Below are positions 11,601 through 22,567 of a stretch of DNA of 64,000 nt, in pieces. Location of the stretch: contig OX344750.2 of the NCBI GenBank assembly GCA_947034885.2, positions 17,416,053 through 17,480,052 of the forward strand. The letters are read 5' to 3'. Origin of the DNA: Thuidium tamariscinum (Eukaryota > Streptophyta > Bryopsida > Hypnales > Thuidiaceae). Numbering within the stretch: position 1 is the stretch's first letter; every line of letters starts with the position of its first letter. Position numbers and translations under genes: made by a program. The notes under the pieces are model-generated. The model saw only the letters and a program-made list of their open reading frames with translations, was not told the origin of the DNA and did no database searches.

Positions 11601-12251
11601 ACTGCCGTGCTTGCAGTATCCCCTTGCGAAATACAAGCATGGTTTCCAAGCAAGTGTGGGACCGAGATCAGGAGGGGAAGAAGAGCTCTCCACAATCGGA
11701 GACGCTCGACTACTGCTAGATCGGGAATGCAGAAGCTCCTTACTACTGTTCAAAAACGCATACGTCTCAGGATAGTAATGGTCCGAGTAAACACCCCGCA
11801 ACGAGTTTTGCTGCTGCTCCACCGCATCTGACAGAAGCGACAGATGATCGTGAAGTGGCAGCTGCTCTTGCAAGAACAACTGCTGCTGTCCGTGCTGCTG
11901 CTGCTGCTGCTGTTGCAGAGCAGCCAGCTTCACCTGGTCGTGCAAACTCGGAGACGACAGCACATTGGAGAAAGTGCTCCCAAAGTCGTGATCTGGAATA
12001 TACAAAGGCGCCGGGCGCTGCGGCAACATCGGCGTCCGTGACGAGTTGGAGCTATTGTCCTCCAACCCGAGCTCCTTCTTCGCTTTCTTCACAATGGACT
12101 GCATCAACACATTCGACCCGAGCGCCAGGCGCAGCATCTCCCGCTCGCCGTGCTCTTGCAACAACAGATGCAACATTATCTTACTCCCCGTCTCCGGCTC
12201 CAAAGCCTGCACCCGCCCGTACACAATCCGCGTGGCCTCATACGAATCCAT
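8605..12251 (-). CDS. CCCH zinc finger / LOTUS / RRM RNA-binding protein
   Basis: Seven coding exons on the minus strand: 12251-11281, 10490-10317, 10216-10037, 9753-9674, 9447-9232, 9124-9007 and 8767-8605; all junctions are GT-AG and in phase, giving 633 aa. It belongs to the plant family of Arabidopsis C3H22/46/53/55-type proteins, predicted to bind mRNA. An N-terminal conserved domain begins [15 protein letters not shown] (1-65). A poly-Gln stretch lies near 113-124. The CCCH finger is C205-x7-C213-x5-C219-x3-H223. A LOTUS/OST-HTH domain spans about 252-330. The RRM spans about 361-435, with RNP2 IYLTFP at 362-367 and RNP1 [10 protein letters not shown] at 398-407. A Glu/Arg-rich coiled coil follows near 470-510, and the tail has the family motif [11 protein letters not shown]. 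The start matches the family N-terminus. Exons 6 and 7 are the least certain. Two introns end in CAGCAG. Exact RNA targets are unknown. Confidence 0.92.
11883..11918 (-). repeat. CAG-type trinucleotide run encoding poly-Gln
   Basis: On the plus strand this reads CTGCTG...TTGC. In the CCCH gene it encodes seven consecutive Gln followed by HGQQQ. It is a coding microsatellite and therefore a likely length polymorphism. Confidence 0.8.
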
Positions 12252-13080
12252 CTCGCCAGGGAAGGCTCTCACCGCGCAGATCTGCTCCCACTCCCACCAC
12301 ATTGTCAGTCCCTCCCCCCTCCCCATGATTCAAACTCTCCTCTCGTAACCTACACATTCAAACCACCCCTCCCACGAAACCAAACGGGCAAAACACATCC
12401 TCCACACCTTCAAAATTCCTCCAAATCTTTCAAATCTTTAGAATCCTTAGAATCCTCCATAGCCAACGGCTGTTCTACCTTTTTCGCGACACGGATGACA
12501 AGTCCTCCCTACGCTTCTTCCCTCCGCCACGGCGTCCTCATCCCGCTAAGTTCCCCCCCGCCCCCGTCCTCACTCCATACCCCCACAACCACAACCACAG
12601 CCACAGCCACAACAACAAGAAGAAGCCGGCCTCTCATCCCCAATCCCCGCCCCCATTCTACCTCCCCTCCGTGCAAAAGCTCGCCCGCGAGCAAGCTCGC
12701 AAGCTTCCGAAAGCTTCCGCAAAACAAAGCTAAGCTTCGGTGATCGCCCAGCAAGGCGAGCGAGGCTCCCTGAGAGTGATGAGAGCCAAAGCTCAGGCTA
12801 GTAGAGCTGGAGGGGAGGCTCCCGGCGCACGGGCAGGGGGGGCTGCCCGGATGGATGAGCCTCGCGATGCCAGGTCAGGGGATGGATGACGAGCGGATGA
12901 AAGGGGAGGAAGGGTTGGGACGGGAAATTTAGGCGGACCCTGCCCGCGCAGGCTTATCGCGAGCAGCGATCTGCGACCACTCCCTGCCCACCACTGTCTT
13001 TGTTTGGGAGCTTCTTCGTTTCGTCGCATCTTTGGCCAGGAACTGAACTCCCGGGTGGTGGGGGCAAACAAACGGGCAGG
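12252..13080 (-). promoter_or_regulatory. GC-rich leader and promoter region of the CCCH gene
   Basis: Upstream of the CCCH start codon lie about 800 bp that are markedly GC-richer than the flanking DNA and pyrimidine-rich on the plus strand, including C-runs near 12545-12570 and a short ACCACAACCACAGCC array near 12584-12615. In-frame ORFs here are low-complexity and not gene-like. The composition suits a 5' UTR plus proximal promoter. The transcription start cannot be fixed, and no TATA box stood out. Confidence 0.45.
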
Positions 13081-13446
13081 CGAGTAGGTGCGTTAATAAG
13101 GTAATTAATTCAAGTTTGGGGCTGAAATAACAACTCCAAGCTGTTTTGGGGGAAATGGTTTTTCGGTTTTCTGTTTTAAATTTACTGGGGGGATTATTCA
13201 GTGTTAGGTCAGCAATGGACTTCCAATTTTCAAAAACACTAGGGGGGCCCATGCCATTGCTACGGTCTAATTTTTTTAATGTATAGAAACTTCAAAATTC
13301 AATAACTTTCATGCCATAGGTTGGAACACCATGAATCAAAGCCCGTGCACCCTTCCTTGCCGAGGGCTTTCCGACGGTACCAAACACGCACCCGGGGGAC
13401 TCACGGTCCGGGAGATCTCAACGTAACAAACAAACATCCAAACATC

Positions 13447-13476
13447 CAAACAAACAAACAAACAAACAAACAAACA
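13447..13476. repeat. (AAAC)n microsatellite
   Basis: About seven AAAC units, preceded by imperfect units from 13426. A second (AAAC)n array occurs at 30938-30971, upstream of ClpF. Confidence 0.9.
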
Positions 13477-13795
13477 TCGTATCTTCATAGGGGGATGGGG
13501 AGTTTTGTTAAAATAGAAATCATTAATTCCATAACTTTGGCACTTTTACAATTTAAATCATAGAGTATGAAATCTTTACTTGTCCAAGATGGTTCAAACC
13601 AGACTTGTTGTTTTTTGGACCAATGTCCCCTTTGCTAGCTTTGTTCTATAGGTCAATATCGAGAAGGATGACTATTGGTTCATCAAATTTTGACAAATGT
13701 GGCAAATTTTTGCCAAAGAAAAAAAAAACTAGTGCAAACCACATGGTCTGAAAATGGAATATGGAACATTGCCATTTAACAAAATTCGCCTTTAA

Positions 13796-13941
13796 TGTTT
13801 CAAATCTCAAAGGATATCACCTTGGTGTTAAGTTCTTTGTCAAAAATTATTCAATTTTGAATCAACATATGTAATATTTGTTTTACATTGAGAGAGAAAG
13901 GCATTCATTGAACATATACTATTATTAGTGTCCTTTTGAGG
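13796..13941. mobile_element. TTAA-flanked MITE, 146 bp (copy 1)
   Basis: Flanked by TTAA at 13792-13795 and 13942-13945. The right end reads GTCCTTTTGAGG and the left ...CTCAAAGGATATCACC. The interior resembles the copies at 14254-14396 and 62547-62691, with shared words such as TTTGTCAAAAAT.ATT and a final GTCCTTnnnAGG. Its right TTAA is also the left TTAA of the next element. Confidence 0.5.
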
Positions 13942-13945
13942 TTAA

Positions 13946-14089
13946 CCCATTAAGGACCAGGTCAATGACTAGTTGATGACTCTAGGTGAAAATGACAGGT
14001 TTTCATTAGTAGTCACTTCAGCAGCTAATGAAAACATGTCATTTTCAATCAGATATTCATTTGCATTCATTGACCTGGTCCTTAATGGG
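13946..14089. mobile_element. TTAA-flanked fold-back MITE, 144 bp (copy 2)
   Basis: TTAA at 13942-13945 and 14090-14093 flanks an element starting CCCATTAAGGACCAGGTCA and ending with its exact reverse complement. Inner parts also pair (GAAAATGACAGGTTTTCATTAG against a near copy), so nearly the whole element folds into a hairpin. TTAA target sites and CCC...GGG ends are the hallmark of the piggyBac superfamily; assignment by these ends is an inference. Confidence 0.75.
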
Positions 14090-14253
14090 TTAAGGATTTT
14101 TTTCTCAAATATAGAAGCTTGAAGTAACAAGAACGTATGCTGGTCTATGCATCATCAAACAAGGATTTTTTGAAAATATTTGGTTATTTGTTTATTTATT
14201 TAGGGAATCAATTAGGTAAGCTATCGACTTCTAATTTTGAAAACCATTTTTAA

Positions 14254-14396
14254 TCGTAAAAGGATGCCACCTCAATGTTCAGTATTTAGTCAAAATGGAT
14301 TCAATTTTTGAATCAATATGAGTATTTGGTGTTCTATACTACTAATAAAAGAAAATCATTCATCAGACACTTATTGTCATTAGTGTCCTTCTAAGG
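14254..14396. mobile_element. diverged TTAA-flanked MITE, 143 bp (copy 3)
   Basis: Left TTAA at 14250-14253; the right flank is TAAA at 14397-14400, one base from TTAA. It shares AAAAGGATG near the left end and GTCCTTCTAAGG at the right end with the copy at 62547-62691, and the middle is similar to copy 1. Confidence 0.45.
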
Positions 14397-15980
14397 TAAA
14401 ACTCTAAAAAACACTTTCATTCTAAAGTGGTCAACATATGACTTTCTATATCAATGAAGAAATGATAATTCAATTATTAAACCAACAAGTACATTCTTCA
14501 TTACTACATTGATTGAGAAAGTCATCCATTAGCTGTATTTTCGGCTTGATGGTGCTTTCACAATTTAAGAATTTTTCTTACAATACTCAAACTTAAAGTG
14601 CAAGTAGGTATGCTAGTTTGTGACTATGTTCATCTTGGAACAAGCTTTTTTTCCTATAAATGTTTTAGATATTCATTTTTGTTTATTTAAGAGACTTATT
14701 AAGCTAGCAATGAACTTCTAATCTTTCAAAATTGCTTTACTCTTAAAAAGATAAAACCTATCACCAAGGTACTCTGCCAAAAATGATTAGATTTTTACAC
14801 CAATGGGTTCATTCTTCATTTCTACATTGACCTTGAAAAGTCCTTCATGAATCACTTTTTGGCCTCAACATTTGTCCATGGTTGAAGATTTCTTTTTCTA
14901 AAACATCCAAATTGAAAGTGCAAGCAAGTATGCTACGGTATGTGTACTCTTGAACAAGCTTTCTTTTTAGAATGTTTAGACTTATTTATTTCTTCGACAT
15001 TTAAAACTTTTCAAAAACTTTTTCAATATTTTAATTTTAATTTTTCATGATTTTTAGGTTGACTATTGACTAGTATTTGTTAAAACTGTTTTCTAGAATT
15101 TTTCAAAATTCTAGAATTTGCTGTGCAAGTAGGCGTACGAGTGTACATGTCCTTGTATAAGATTATTTTGCAAAGTTGTGAGTGAATTCATTTAGAGATG
15201 GAAAGAAAAAATATCTTATAAAAATGAAGATCTAATGTCTAGATTCTTCTCATGCCATAATTTGTTTTGCCAAAAAGGTTCCAAATCTATAATTTGTTTT
15301 CTTACAATTAGGGAGTTAAAGGTCATATCCATCAGAGGGTTTTTCTTTTGGCAATTTGGTGCAAAATTGCACCAAATTTTTTGACCTGGCACCAAATCTG
15401 TAGGAAAGAAACAATAAAATTTTGATGAAATCACCATTAAACTTCAAATTTTTTTTAAATAGTAGATGAAATTGCCAAATAATGGATGAAAATAGAATAA
15501 TAGATATGTATTATGTGCTAATATGATATTTTCAATCCAATATATGGATGAATGTTGAGATTTGGAGCTCCACAATAAAATGAAATATCACCACTTTGGC
15601 ACTTCACAAGAAATGATAAAAAACCCTGATATCCATATACTTGGATTCAACAAATATTCAATCAATTAAATTTAGAAGTCAAACATTCAAAAAATCTTCC
15701 AAAACTAATTGCAAGTTGAAGAATTTCTCTCACGCTTTTGGAGGATATTTAAAATGACATTTCCACTTGACTTGTTAAACTAGCTTTCAGATTAAACATA
15801 TTTGTGCATTTTGAACTATAGAATATTTGTCGGAAAGAAAGTTGATAACTTTAATCAAATAATTGTCAAAATACTAACATAAGAATCTATTAACATTTTC
15901 TTGAATGAAAATATTGCTTATACGCCAATAAAATGAATTTGCATTCACACATCTTTCAAATTTTGAATGTTGGGTTTTAA

Positions 15981-16727
15981 ACTCCTAAATGCCCAACTCA
16001 AAGCACTATATTTTCATGTTGGCAAAACTTTGAAGATAAATAAGATATCATCAAATTGCTTTATATTTTCAAAGTGAATATTCTTTAAATTCTATTAATA
16101 GTGTCAAAATTGGAATTCCTCAAGTTGTATTCTTCAAATTCTATTTTAAATATTCCATATTTTATGATTTTTCTATTCAAGATTTTATACAAAGGAATTA
16201 ATTGCAAATTTGTTATACTAGTGTTAAAGGCTCTTAGGAATGAACCCCAAATACATTAGAAGGCTTGAAGGGAAATCACATTAGAATTTTATTTTCATAA
16301 ATTGTATCCTTTGTGTTTCTAAACAATACCAATGTTTTATTACATGTTTTTAAAAATGAAACAGTAGTGTCAATTAGAGGGAGTGGAATAGATTTAGAAA
16401 AGCCAAGAAGTCATTGTGACTTTATATGTTTTGTCCTTCAACCTTGTAATTTTTAATGACCTCAAATATAGATTTGACACATTAAAAAAAATTGATAGAC
16501 TTCAAATCACTTTCAAAAGGTTATCACCTTTGAAATAAAAAAATAATATATAATTTTCAATCCGTATATGATATTATTAAGATTTTTTTTTCATATGTGA
16601 TATATGACACATTTTGAATTTGTAGAATTACAATTTTTAAAAATTGATGAAACTTAGTAAAACTTGGATTTTTGTTTAATTTGAAGCAACATCAAAGGGA
16701 TCAAAAATGGCTTTAGGCATGTAAGAG
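15981..16727. mobile_element. TTAA-flanked element, 747 bp (long subfamily)
   Basis: Flanked by TTAA at 15977-15980 and 16728-16731. The ends are ACTCCTAAATGCCCAACTC and, inverted, ACTCTTACATGCCTAAAGCC. The interior aligns by eye over most of its length with 55743-56388 (for example GGCTCTTAG(G/A)AATGA.CC.CAAATACA.TAGA and the CAAAACTTTGAAG block after the left end). No coding capacity is seen, so it is non-autonomous. Confidence 0.65.
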
Positions 16728-17654
16728 TTAATGGGTCATAGTCAATGAACTATATTCAAACTAAATCATATTCGGGTTTTTTTAAATTGTATAATAGTTT
16801 ACAAATTGATTTTGTCTTCTGCTCAACAATAATTCTAATTTGTGTTTACAAATTTTATCTTGGTCTTATTATTCATACATGATAGAATATACTTCATTGA
16901 ATTCATTCATCTTTAATGTTCAAATCTTTTTTAGCTTTTGGATTGTATTCAGTGCAAAAACTAATCAAATCTTCTTTTAATTTTTGTATTGTGACCATGT
17001 CATTATAAACTAAAGTTGCTATGCATTATTAACATAATAGCCTTTATAGAGTTTAAAATGTTCACCTACAAAGGCATTAGAAATTAGAAATTGACTTGCA
17101 ACCCTTAAATCTTCAATCTCCATGTCATTTTATCAAATCTAAAGATACAATCATTCTAAACAATGGAATTCAAGAAAATATTGACAAATTGGAAAATATC
17201 CATTGTCTAAATTTGTATTTTACAAAATGTGTGTTAATTTCAATTCAATTTGATTAAGAATTAACCCCTAATGTCTTGTACAACCTATTGAAATTGTCAT
17301 GAATCTTCAAGTAGTACTTTCACTTGACAATTAAATTTTTTTTTAGTATAGAAAAATGGACTATCTTTGAAATATTCATTTAAATTTCTACCATCTTTCT
17401 TTTTTATGAAGATTATAAAAACAAAGTATTCAATACTTTTGAAGTCTTAAAATTAATGTTATGATGACTTCATTGCTCTATTTCATTGTCAAGTGTTTGA
17501 CCATTTTATATTAGCAAATAATAATTAAAATTTAGCCAATCATTCAAAACTTTACAAGCTAAAAAAATTAATTCTACTTTTGATTAATTTTTAAATGAAA
17601 TACTTTGAAATAAGTTTGAATTAAATTTTTTCTAGTTTGATAGTATCTATATTA

Positions 17655-17765
17655 TTTTATTTTATTCTTTTGAACAATTGGAAAGAGCCATTGCATTAAA
17701 AGAACAAAGAACAACACATTCAAACCTATAGGCAAGACCAAACAAGAACAAAGCCTAGGCCACCC
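17655..17765 (-). mobile_element. non-LTR retrotransposon-like 3' tail, copy A
   Basis: Read on the minus strand it gives GGCTTTGTTCTTGTTTGGTC...TTTTAATGCAATGGC...TTGTTCAAAAGAATAAAATAAAAT, ending A-rich. The same order (TTGGTTTTG, T-run, TTTAATGCA.T.GG, A-rich end) recurs at 18000-18098 and 59225-59370. This resembles the 3' end of a LINE family; no reverse transcriptase remains. Confidence 0.45.
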
Positions 17766-17999
17766 TAGATAAAATTACATGAGAGTAGGCTTTTCTTCTT
17801 CCACATGATAGAAGATCCCTATTTAAGAGCTAAAATATGTCAATTTTCTTTATGATCCATGACTTATAACATCAAAAAGAATTTAGTATGTATTTCATAG
17901 CCCATCTAAATTTAATTCAAGAGCCATTAGTCTTAAGAAAATTAAAGTAAATAAGATTGTCAATAACTTTCACATCACTTATTCAAATGAAATGAATCA

Positions 18000-18098
18000 A
18001 AGCTTTCCATGTTCTTGCTTGGCTTTGTTTTAGCATTTGTGCTTTTTTTTTATTTTAATGCAATGGGTTTCACATTTGTTCAAAAAAAAAAAAAAAAA
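18000..18098 (+). mobile_element. non-LTR retrotransposon-like 3' tail, copy B, with poly(A)
   Basis: CTTGCTTGGCTTTGTTTTAG, a T-run, TTTTAATGCAATGGGTTTCA, then an uninterrupted A-run at 18082-18098. The order matches copies at 17655-17765 (minus) and 59225-59370. A 3' poly(A) run after a shared tail indicates target-primed retrotransposition. Confidence 0.5.
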
Positions 18099-18624
18099 GT
18101 TTTCCATGCAGAAAATGTACAACAATTTCAAATAGAAATGTATTACTAAAAAAAATAAGCATTTTGAGAAAAAAAATACAACCATAAGTAAAGTAAACTT
18201 TATTGTAGATGAAATGTTTAAGAGGGTTCCATTTTATTTTGTTTTTAAAAAAAATTCTCCACAAAATGAACATTTTTTAATTGATATTAAGGTGTAATTC
18301 TAAACAATCTATTCTATCTCAAATTTTATTTATATTTTTCTTAAATGAGTGGGATTTATTAAATGAATGCCACTTGGTTTTATTTCAAATATTATTTTAT
18401 TAAAAATTCTAAATAATCATAAGTGCTTCATTATCAATATTGATTTTTGATCCTAAAAATTTGTTTGAGAAGTTGTCTATCCAAATATAAAATACAAAAT
18501 TTATACTTTGGTAGGATTTCATTTCACTTCAAAGTTAGTCAATGTCAAGATGTGATGCCTTAAGCATATAAAGCATGTACAACAATAAAAATATTATATG
18601 AAATGAATCAATGATGGATCTTAA

Positions 18625-19160
18625 ATTGATCCTCATATGCCTAATATATTTAATTTGAAGGTTGACAAAAGTTTGAAGTTAAATAAAATCTAATGAGTGT
18701 AGAACTTTTAATATTTTCTTAGAAAATTCCTTAAATCTATTTTTAGCATCAAAATTCAATTTTGAAAAAAAATGATTATAATTTTTTATTCAATTCTTTT
18801 TCCTCATGTACCCATTAGACATCTTGATATTTTTATATTAAGGGAACTTGTAGACGAAACTCAAATACAACTAAATCTTTGAAGAAAATTACACTAGAAA
18901 TTCATTGAAAATCTTTTGTGAAGTAGATTTTGAAAAGCCATATATTTATACTCATAGTTTTACATGTAATGTCTTTTAACCTCATAATTATTTTATGACC
19001 ATTTAGGTTTAAGATTATTAGCTTTCATTCAAATTTTTAACCCAATCACCATAAAACGTCAAAAAAATTCAATTTGTATGTAATAGTGTTGTATTTCTTT
19101 TCTAGAATAAATTTATTTTTCTACGAAGACCTAATAAACAAAATAAAGTTGATATACAAA
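18625..19160. mobile_element. degraded copy of the long TTAA-flanked element
   Basis: TTAA at 18621-18624 is followed by CCTCATATGCCTAAT and then AAAGTTTGAAGTTAAATAAAATCTAATGAG, matching the left part of the elements at 15981 and 55743. Similarity continues through AAACTCAAATACAACTAAATC to about 19160 (AATAAAGTTGA). The right terminus is not recognisable, so the copy is truncated or decayed. Confidence 0.4.
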
Positions 19161-19879
19161 GTTTTTGCTTTTTCAATTGGTATTAATGTAATGATTTTAT
19201 ATTAAAAAGAAAAAAAGTATTTTTTAAAGTTTGTGCCATTTAGAAAACCAAATCAAAAGGAAAAGAAACATTTTTTTAATCAAGACCCTTCAAATAGCCT
19301 ACTTGTTAAAAGGACAAGTGACAAATATTCCATCATGATTCTTTATGAGTTAGTGAGATAGACTATTTCTACAACTGACCTATGTTGTAAGAGTAGGAAT
19401 ACTTTGAAATTTTGATAAATGCTTGAGGACCATAAATATAATTAATGCTCTATGTGAACATTTTTTACTTGATTTTGGAACCAAATATCATTCTTGATAT
19501 AGCTATAATTCTACAAAATAGGGTTTTAGAAAATTAGAAAGATTTTGCAATAATATTACATTCAAGAGCTTTAAATGAAACTACCATTTTCTTTCAATAT
19601 TGAATTCATCTTCAAGAGTGTGATTGTATATATTAATTTTTTGGTGAAAAAAATACTATTTGAAAGTTGTTAGCAAACCCTACCTATTGTAGAATCATAA
19701 TTTTAATTAACAATTGAATTATTAATAATATTCAAAGATAATTTTGATTGCAAACTTGTATTTGAAATAATTAAAAATGATTTTTTAGTATATGACATAA
19801 ATGACTCAATTTTTTTATTTTTGACATCTATGAACTTCAAATTTCAAGGCTAAAAGAAAATATTTGAAAGCATAATGTG
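19161..19879. other. AT-rich DNA upstream of the orphan gene
   Basis: No clear exon or promoter motif was found. A non-coding or further coding 5' exon of the downstream gene could lie here; its cysteine-rich N-terminus begins only six bases after an AATGTG context and the sequence does not settle this. Confidence 0.4.
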
Positions 19880-22567
19880 ATGCAAAGACTTTGTTTGTGT
19901 TTCAAATGTCATGAATGTTCTTGCATTGTTTGCAAAGAAGATACACCAATCCAGACACCAAATAAATCTATCCATCAAACCCTTGAAGAGGCATTAAATT
20001 CATGCATTGAAATTTGTGCTAAAATGGCTAATATGGATGTTCATTCACATGCACCATTTGTTGCAACATCATCTTCGATAAGGTCAACTCCCATTGTGAA
20101 ATCACATCCAACCCTAGAAGATATCAAAGTTGCATATCAAAAATTGCAAAGTCTAATTTCTAATCCTCTTGTTAAATTTGCTATTCCTAATGGAACAAAT
20201 ACAAAACATCCTTCAACTTTCCACCAAGTCCCAGAGAAACTCATAGTAGGTGGCTTTGAACGTCAATCTTCCTCAATGCCACACTTCATACCAAATAAGA
20301 TTGCTTACAAAGGACCATCCAGCACTAGATCAAATACACCAACTTTGTCAAGTTCACATGATGGTCCTTGCCTAGCTACCCTTCAAGACCTTATTAAAAA
20401 AATGAGCTTAAAGAAAACACCACCAATGACACAAGAATGTTCAATTGTTGATGAATCTACTGAAAGACTTATGAATAAACTCAAAAATCTTGATGAAATT
20501 TTACAAAATCTTGACAACTCATTACTTTGTAGAAATAATTCACCCAAATTATTTGTACCACAACCAGAAAAAAACCACTCAATTTCAAGTTTAAAATCAT
20601 TGGAGAAATCTTATTTGGCATCTAGACAAGGCAATATGAATAACATGAAATTGCTTTCAAGTGAGGGAGAGTTGACATTTGCTACTCCTACTTATTCTTC
20701 AACAATTATTAATAATTTGGAATTAAGTGATAAAGCACCAATGGATTCACAAAGAGAGACAAATCTTCATGTAGATAAAAGTTGTTTAGAAAGTAGGAGC
20801 TCAGAGAGCACTCAAATTTTGCAATCATTTGCAACACCAGTCATAACTAGAGAGGTACAAGATGTTCCACTATTGTTATCAAAGTTTGCCAAATTTGGGA
20901 ATGCAACCAAAGAAAAAATATCAAATGAAGAAAAGGCAATGAAAGATGTGGTAGAGATGATAGCAATGCAAGTAGGAGAACAATTGTTGCAACAAATGCA
21001 GTGTCTACAAAGAAGACCTCGGCGGCGGGTAAACATTGTTTTGCCCTAAAACATCTAAGGTGATAATTTTTTCATTTCTAATTATATGTTTATACTTTTA
21101 GAAAATTAGTATTGAAATGAGAAAAAAATTTAATTTCTTCTGTAATCTCTTCATTAATTAATTTTTAAATTAATTTTGTAATGCATTTAGCAACAAAAAA
21201 GATGTAAAGTGGCATCAAATAAGAAACCAACTATCAAATTTTGGAAGCAATTTATTTCTAATTTACAACAACGTATGGCAAGGTGTGCAATTGGTAAAAT
21301 CAAAAATCAAATCTGTAATTTTCAGAATTTATAGATAAATACATTATCACATTAAATAATATTTTCTTGAATTATACATTAGATGGATAAAAGGTCATTA
21401 ATGGCATAGAATAATTGTATAAAATGATTAAAATTTGATTCTCTAAATATTTCATATTGTAACATGACAATCAATTGATTTTTGAGACCAATTGGTGTAT
21501 ACTCTTATTAAAATGGTACATGCAACAAATGATAAACAATTTTCTAAATTCTTATATTCTAGTCTTTTGACATTGAGGTTTTCATTGTATTTGACCATAA
21601 TAATCTATATTAAGCATTGTGAAATTAATCTTAATTGAAACCTTATAATCGTTGCAAAAATATTGAAATCTTAGTTTAATAGAAATTGTGTTTTTTAGGT
21701 CGGATGAAACATTAGGAGCTGTTAAAAATCAATTGGATCAAGTTCTTAAAGAAACAAACTACAAATCAATGATTAGGCCAATGGAAAAAGATTCAAGGTA
21801 AAAATAGTTCATGAGATTTTTGCTTAAATACTTTAAACTAAAGAATGTATTATAATTTGAAAGTAAAATGCTTTTGAATATTGTCTTAGGAATGAATATG
21901 AAAACATGCAAACAATAGAATCTATTAAAGATTCAACAAGTCTTTGGAGAATCGTTAAGACCCTAGAAGAGAAATATTCGTCACTATCAAATAATAGCCA
22001 AGAAGTGTGTGTAAGTTAAAATAACATCTAATGTCTACATTGAATTTGTAAAATTTACTAATTGTTCAATACTATTGATAGTTACCTACTTCAATTCATT
22101 TCTTCATTTTTTCTATCTAAGGTATTATTGGTTTATAGGTAGGAATTGAAAGAATTAAAAAACAATGTCATGAACACACTACGGAGCTTGAGGTAAACCA
22201 TTTAATTGTTTTTTAATATTCTAATTTCTACATAAAATTATATAAGTATTATTTTTATCTAGTATATTTTAAATTATGGTATATTTCATTTGTTGAAGGT
22301 TAAAATCATATAATTTTTAAAATTTAAAAATACTTGATTAATTTTTTTTAAGATATTTGATGAAAACATATAAATGTTGAAATAAAATATATGAATTGTC
22401 CTATGTTTTCATATATGATCTAAATTAGTCTTCAATATGATTTTTCTTACTAGTTATGTTGGGCAGCTATCAACCAATTATGCATTGATAATGAATTATT
22501 TCGCAATGAACTTTTAGAACAACGAGGTTTAATTTCTATAATAAAAATACAAAACCTTCTAAAATGA
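19880..22567 (+). CDS. orphan six-exon gene, predicted coiled-coil protein, 542 aa
   Basis: I do not recognise this protein. Six exons can be joined: 19880-21028, 21191-21282, 21699-21797, 21890-22010, 22139-22192 and 22454-22567 (TGA at 22565-22567). Every junction is GT-AG and the phases fit without a stop (0, 2, 2, 0, 0), which is hard to obtain by chance. The N-terminus has a cysteine cluster C5-x-C7-x2-C10-x2-C13-x-C15-x2-C18. A Ser/Thr/Asn-rich middle follows, then an acidic, Glu/Lys/Gln-rich stretch near 345-376. A basic patch (RRPRRR then QQKRCK, about 378-389) looks like a nuclear localisation signal and spans the first junction. The C-terminal 150 residues are helical in character (LWRIVKTLEEKYSSL, NQLDQVLKETNY). 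Codons are AT-rich, unlike the four conserved genes. A 5' exon may be missing, and the last exon could splice on from a GT after CGAG. Confidence 0.7.

Larger units (their letters stand above)
13211..15200. repeat. cluster of related ~320-480 bp repeat units
   Basis: Several blocks recur in the same order. AAGTGCAAGTAGGTATGCT-like words occur near 14112, 14597, 14917 and 15122, each followed by AACAAG(C/G).TTT. GCAATGAACTTCTAAT-like words occur near 13212, 14221 and 14708, followed by the start of a ~145 bp TTAA-flanked element. The cluster looks like a tandemly duplicated segment in which each unit carries one small element copy; the units have diverged strongly. Confidence 0.6.

Noticed and set aside
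11535..12743. Several plus-strand ORFs opposite the CCCH gene
   Set aside because: They are antisense shadows of GC-rich exon 1 and its leader, dominated by Ser, Pro, Thr and Arg.
15216..15437. 73-residue minus-strand ORF in AT-rich DNA
   Set aside because: Short, no splice or family support, typical of chance in this composition.
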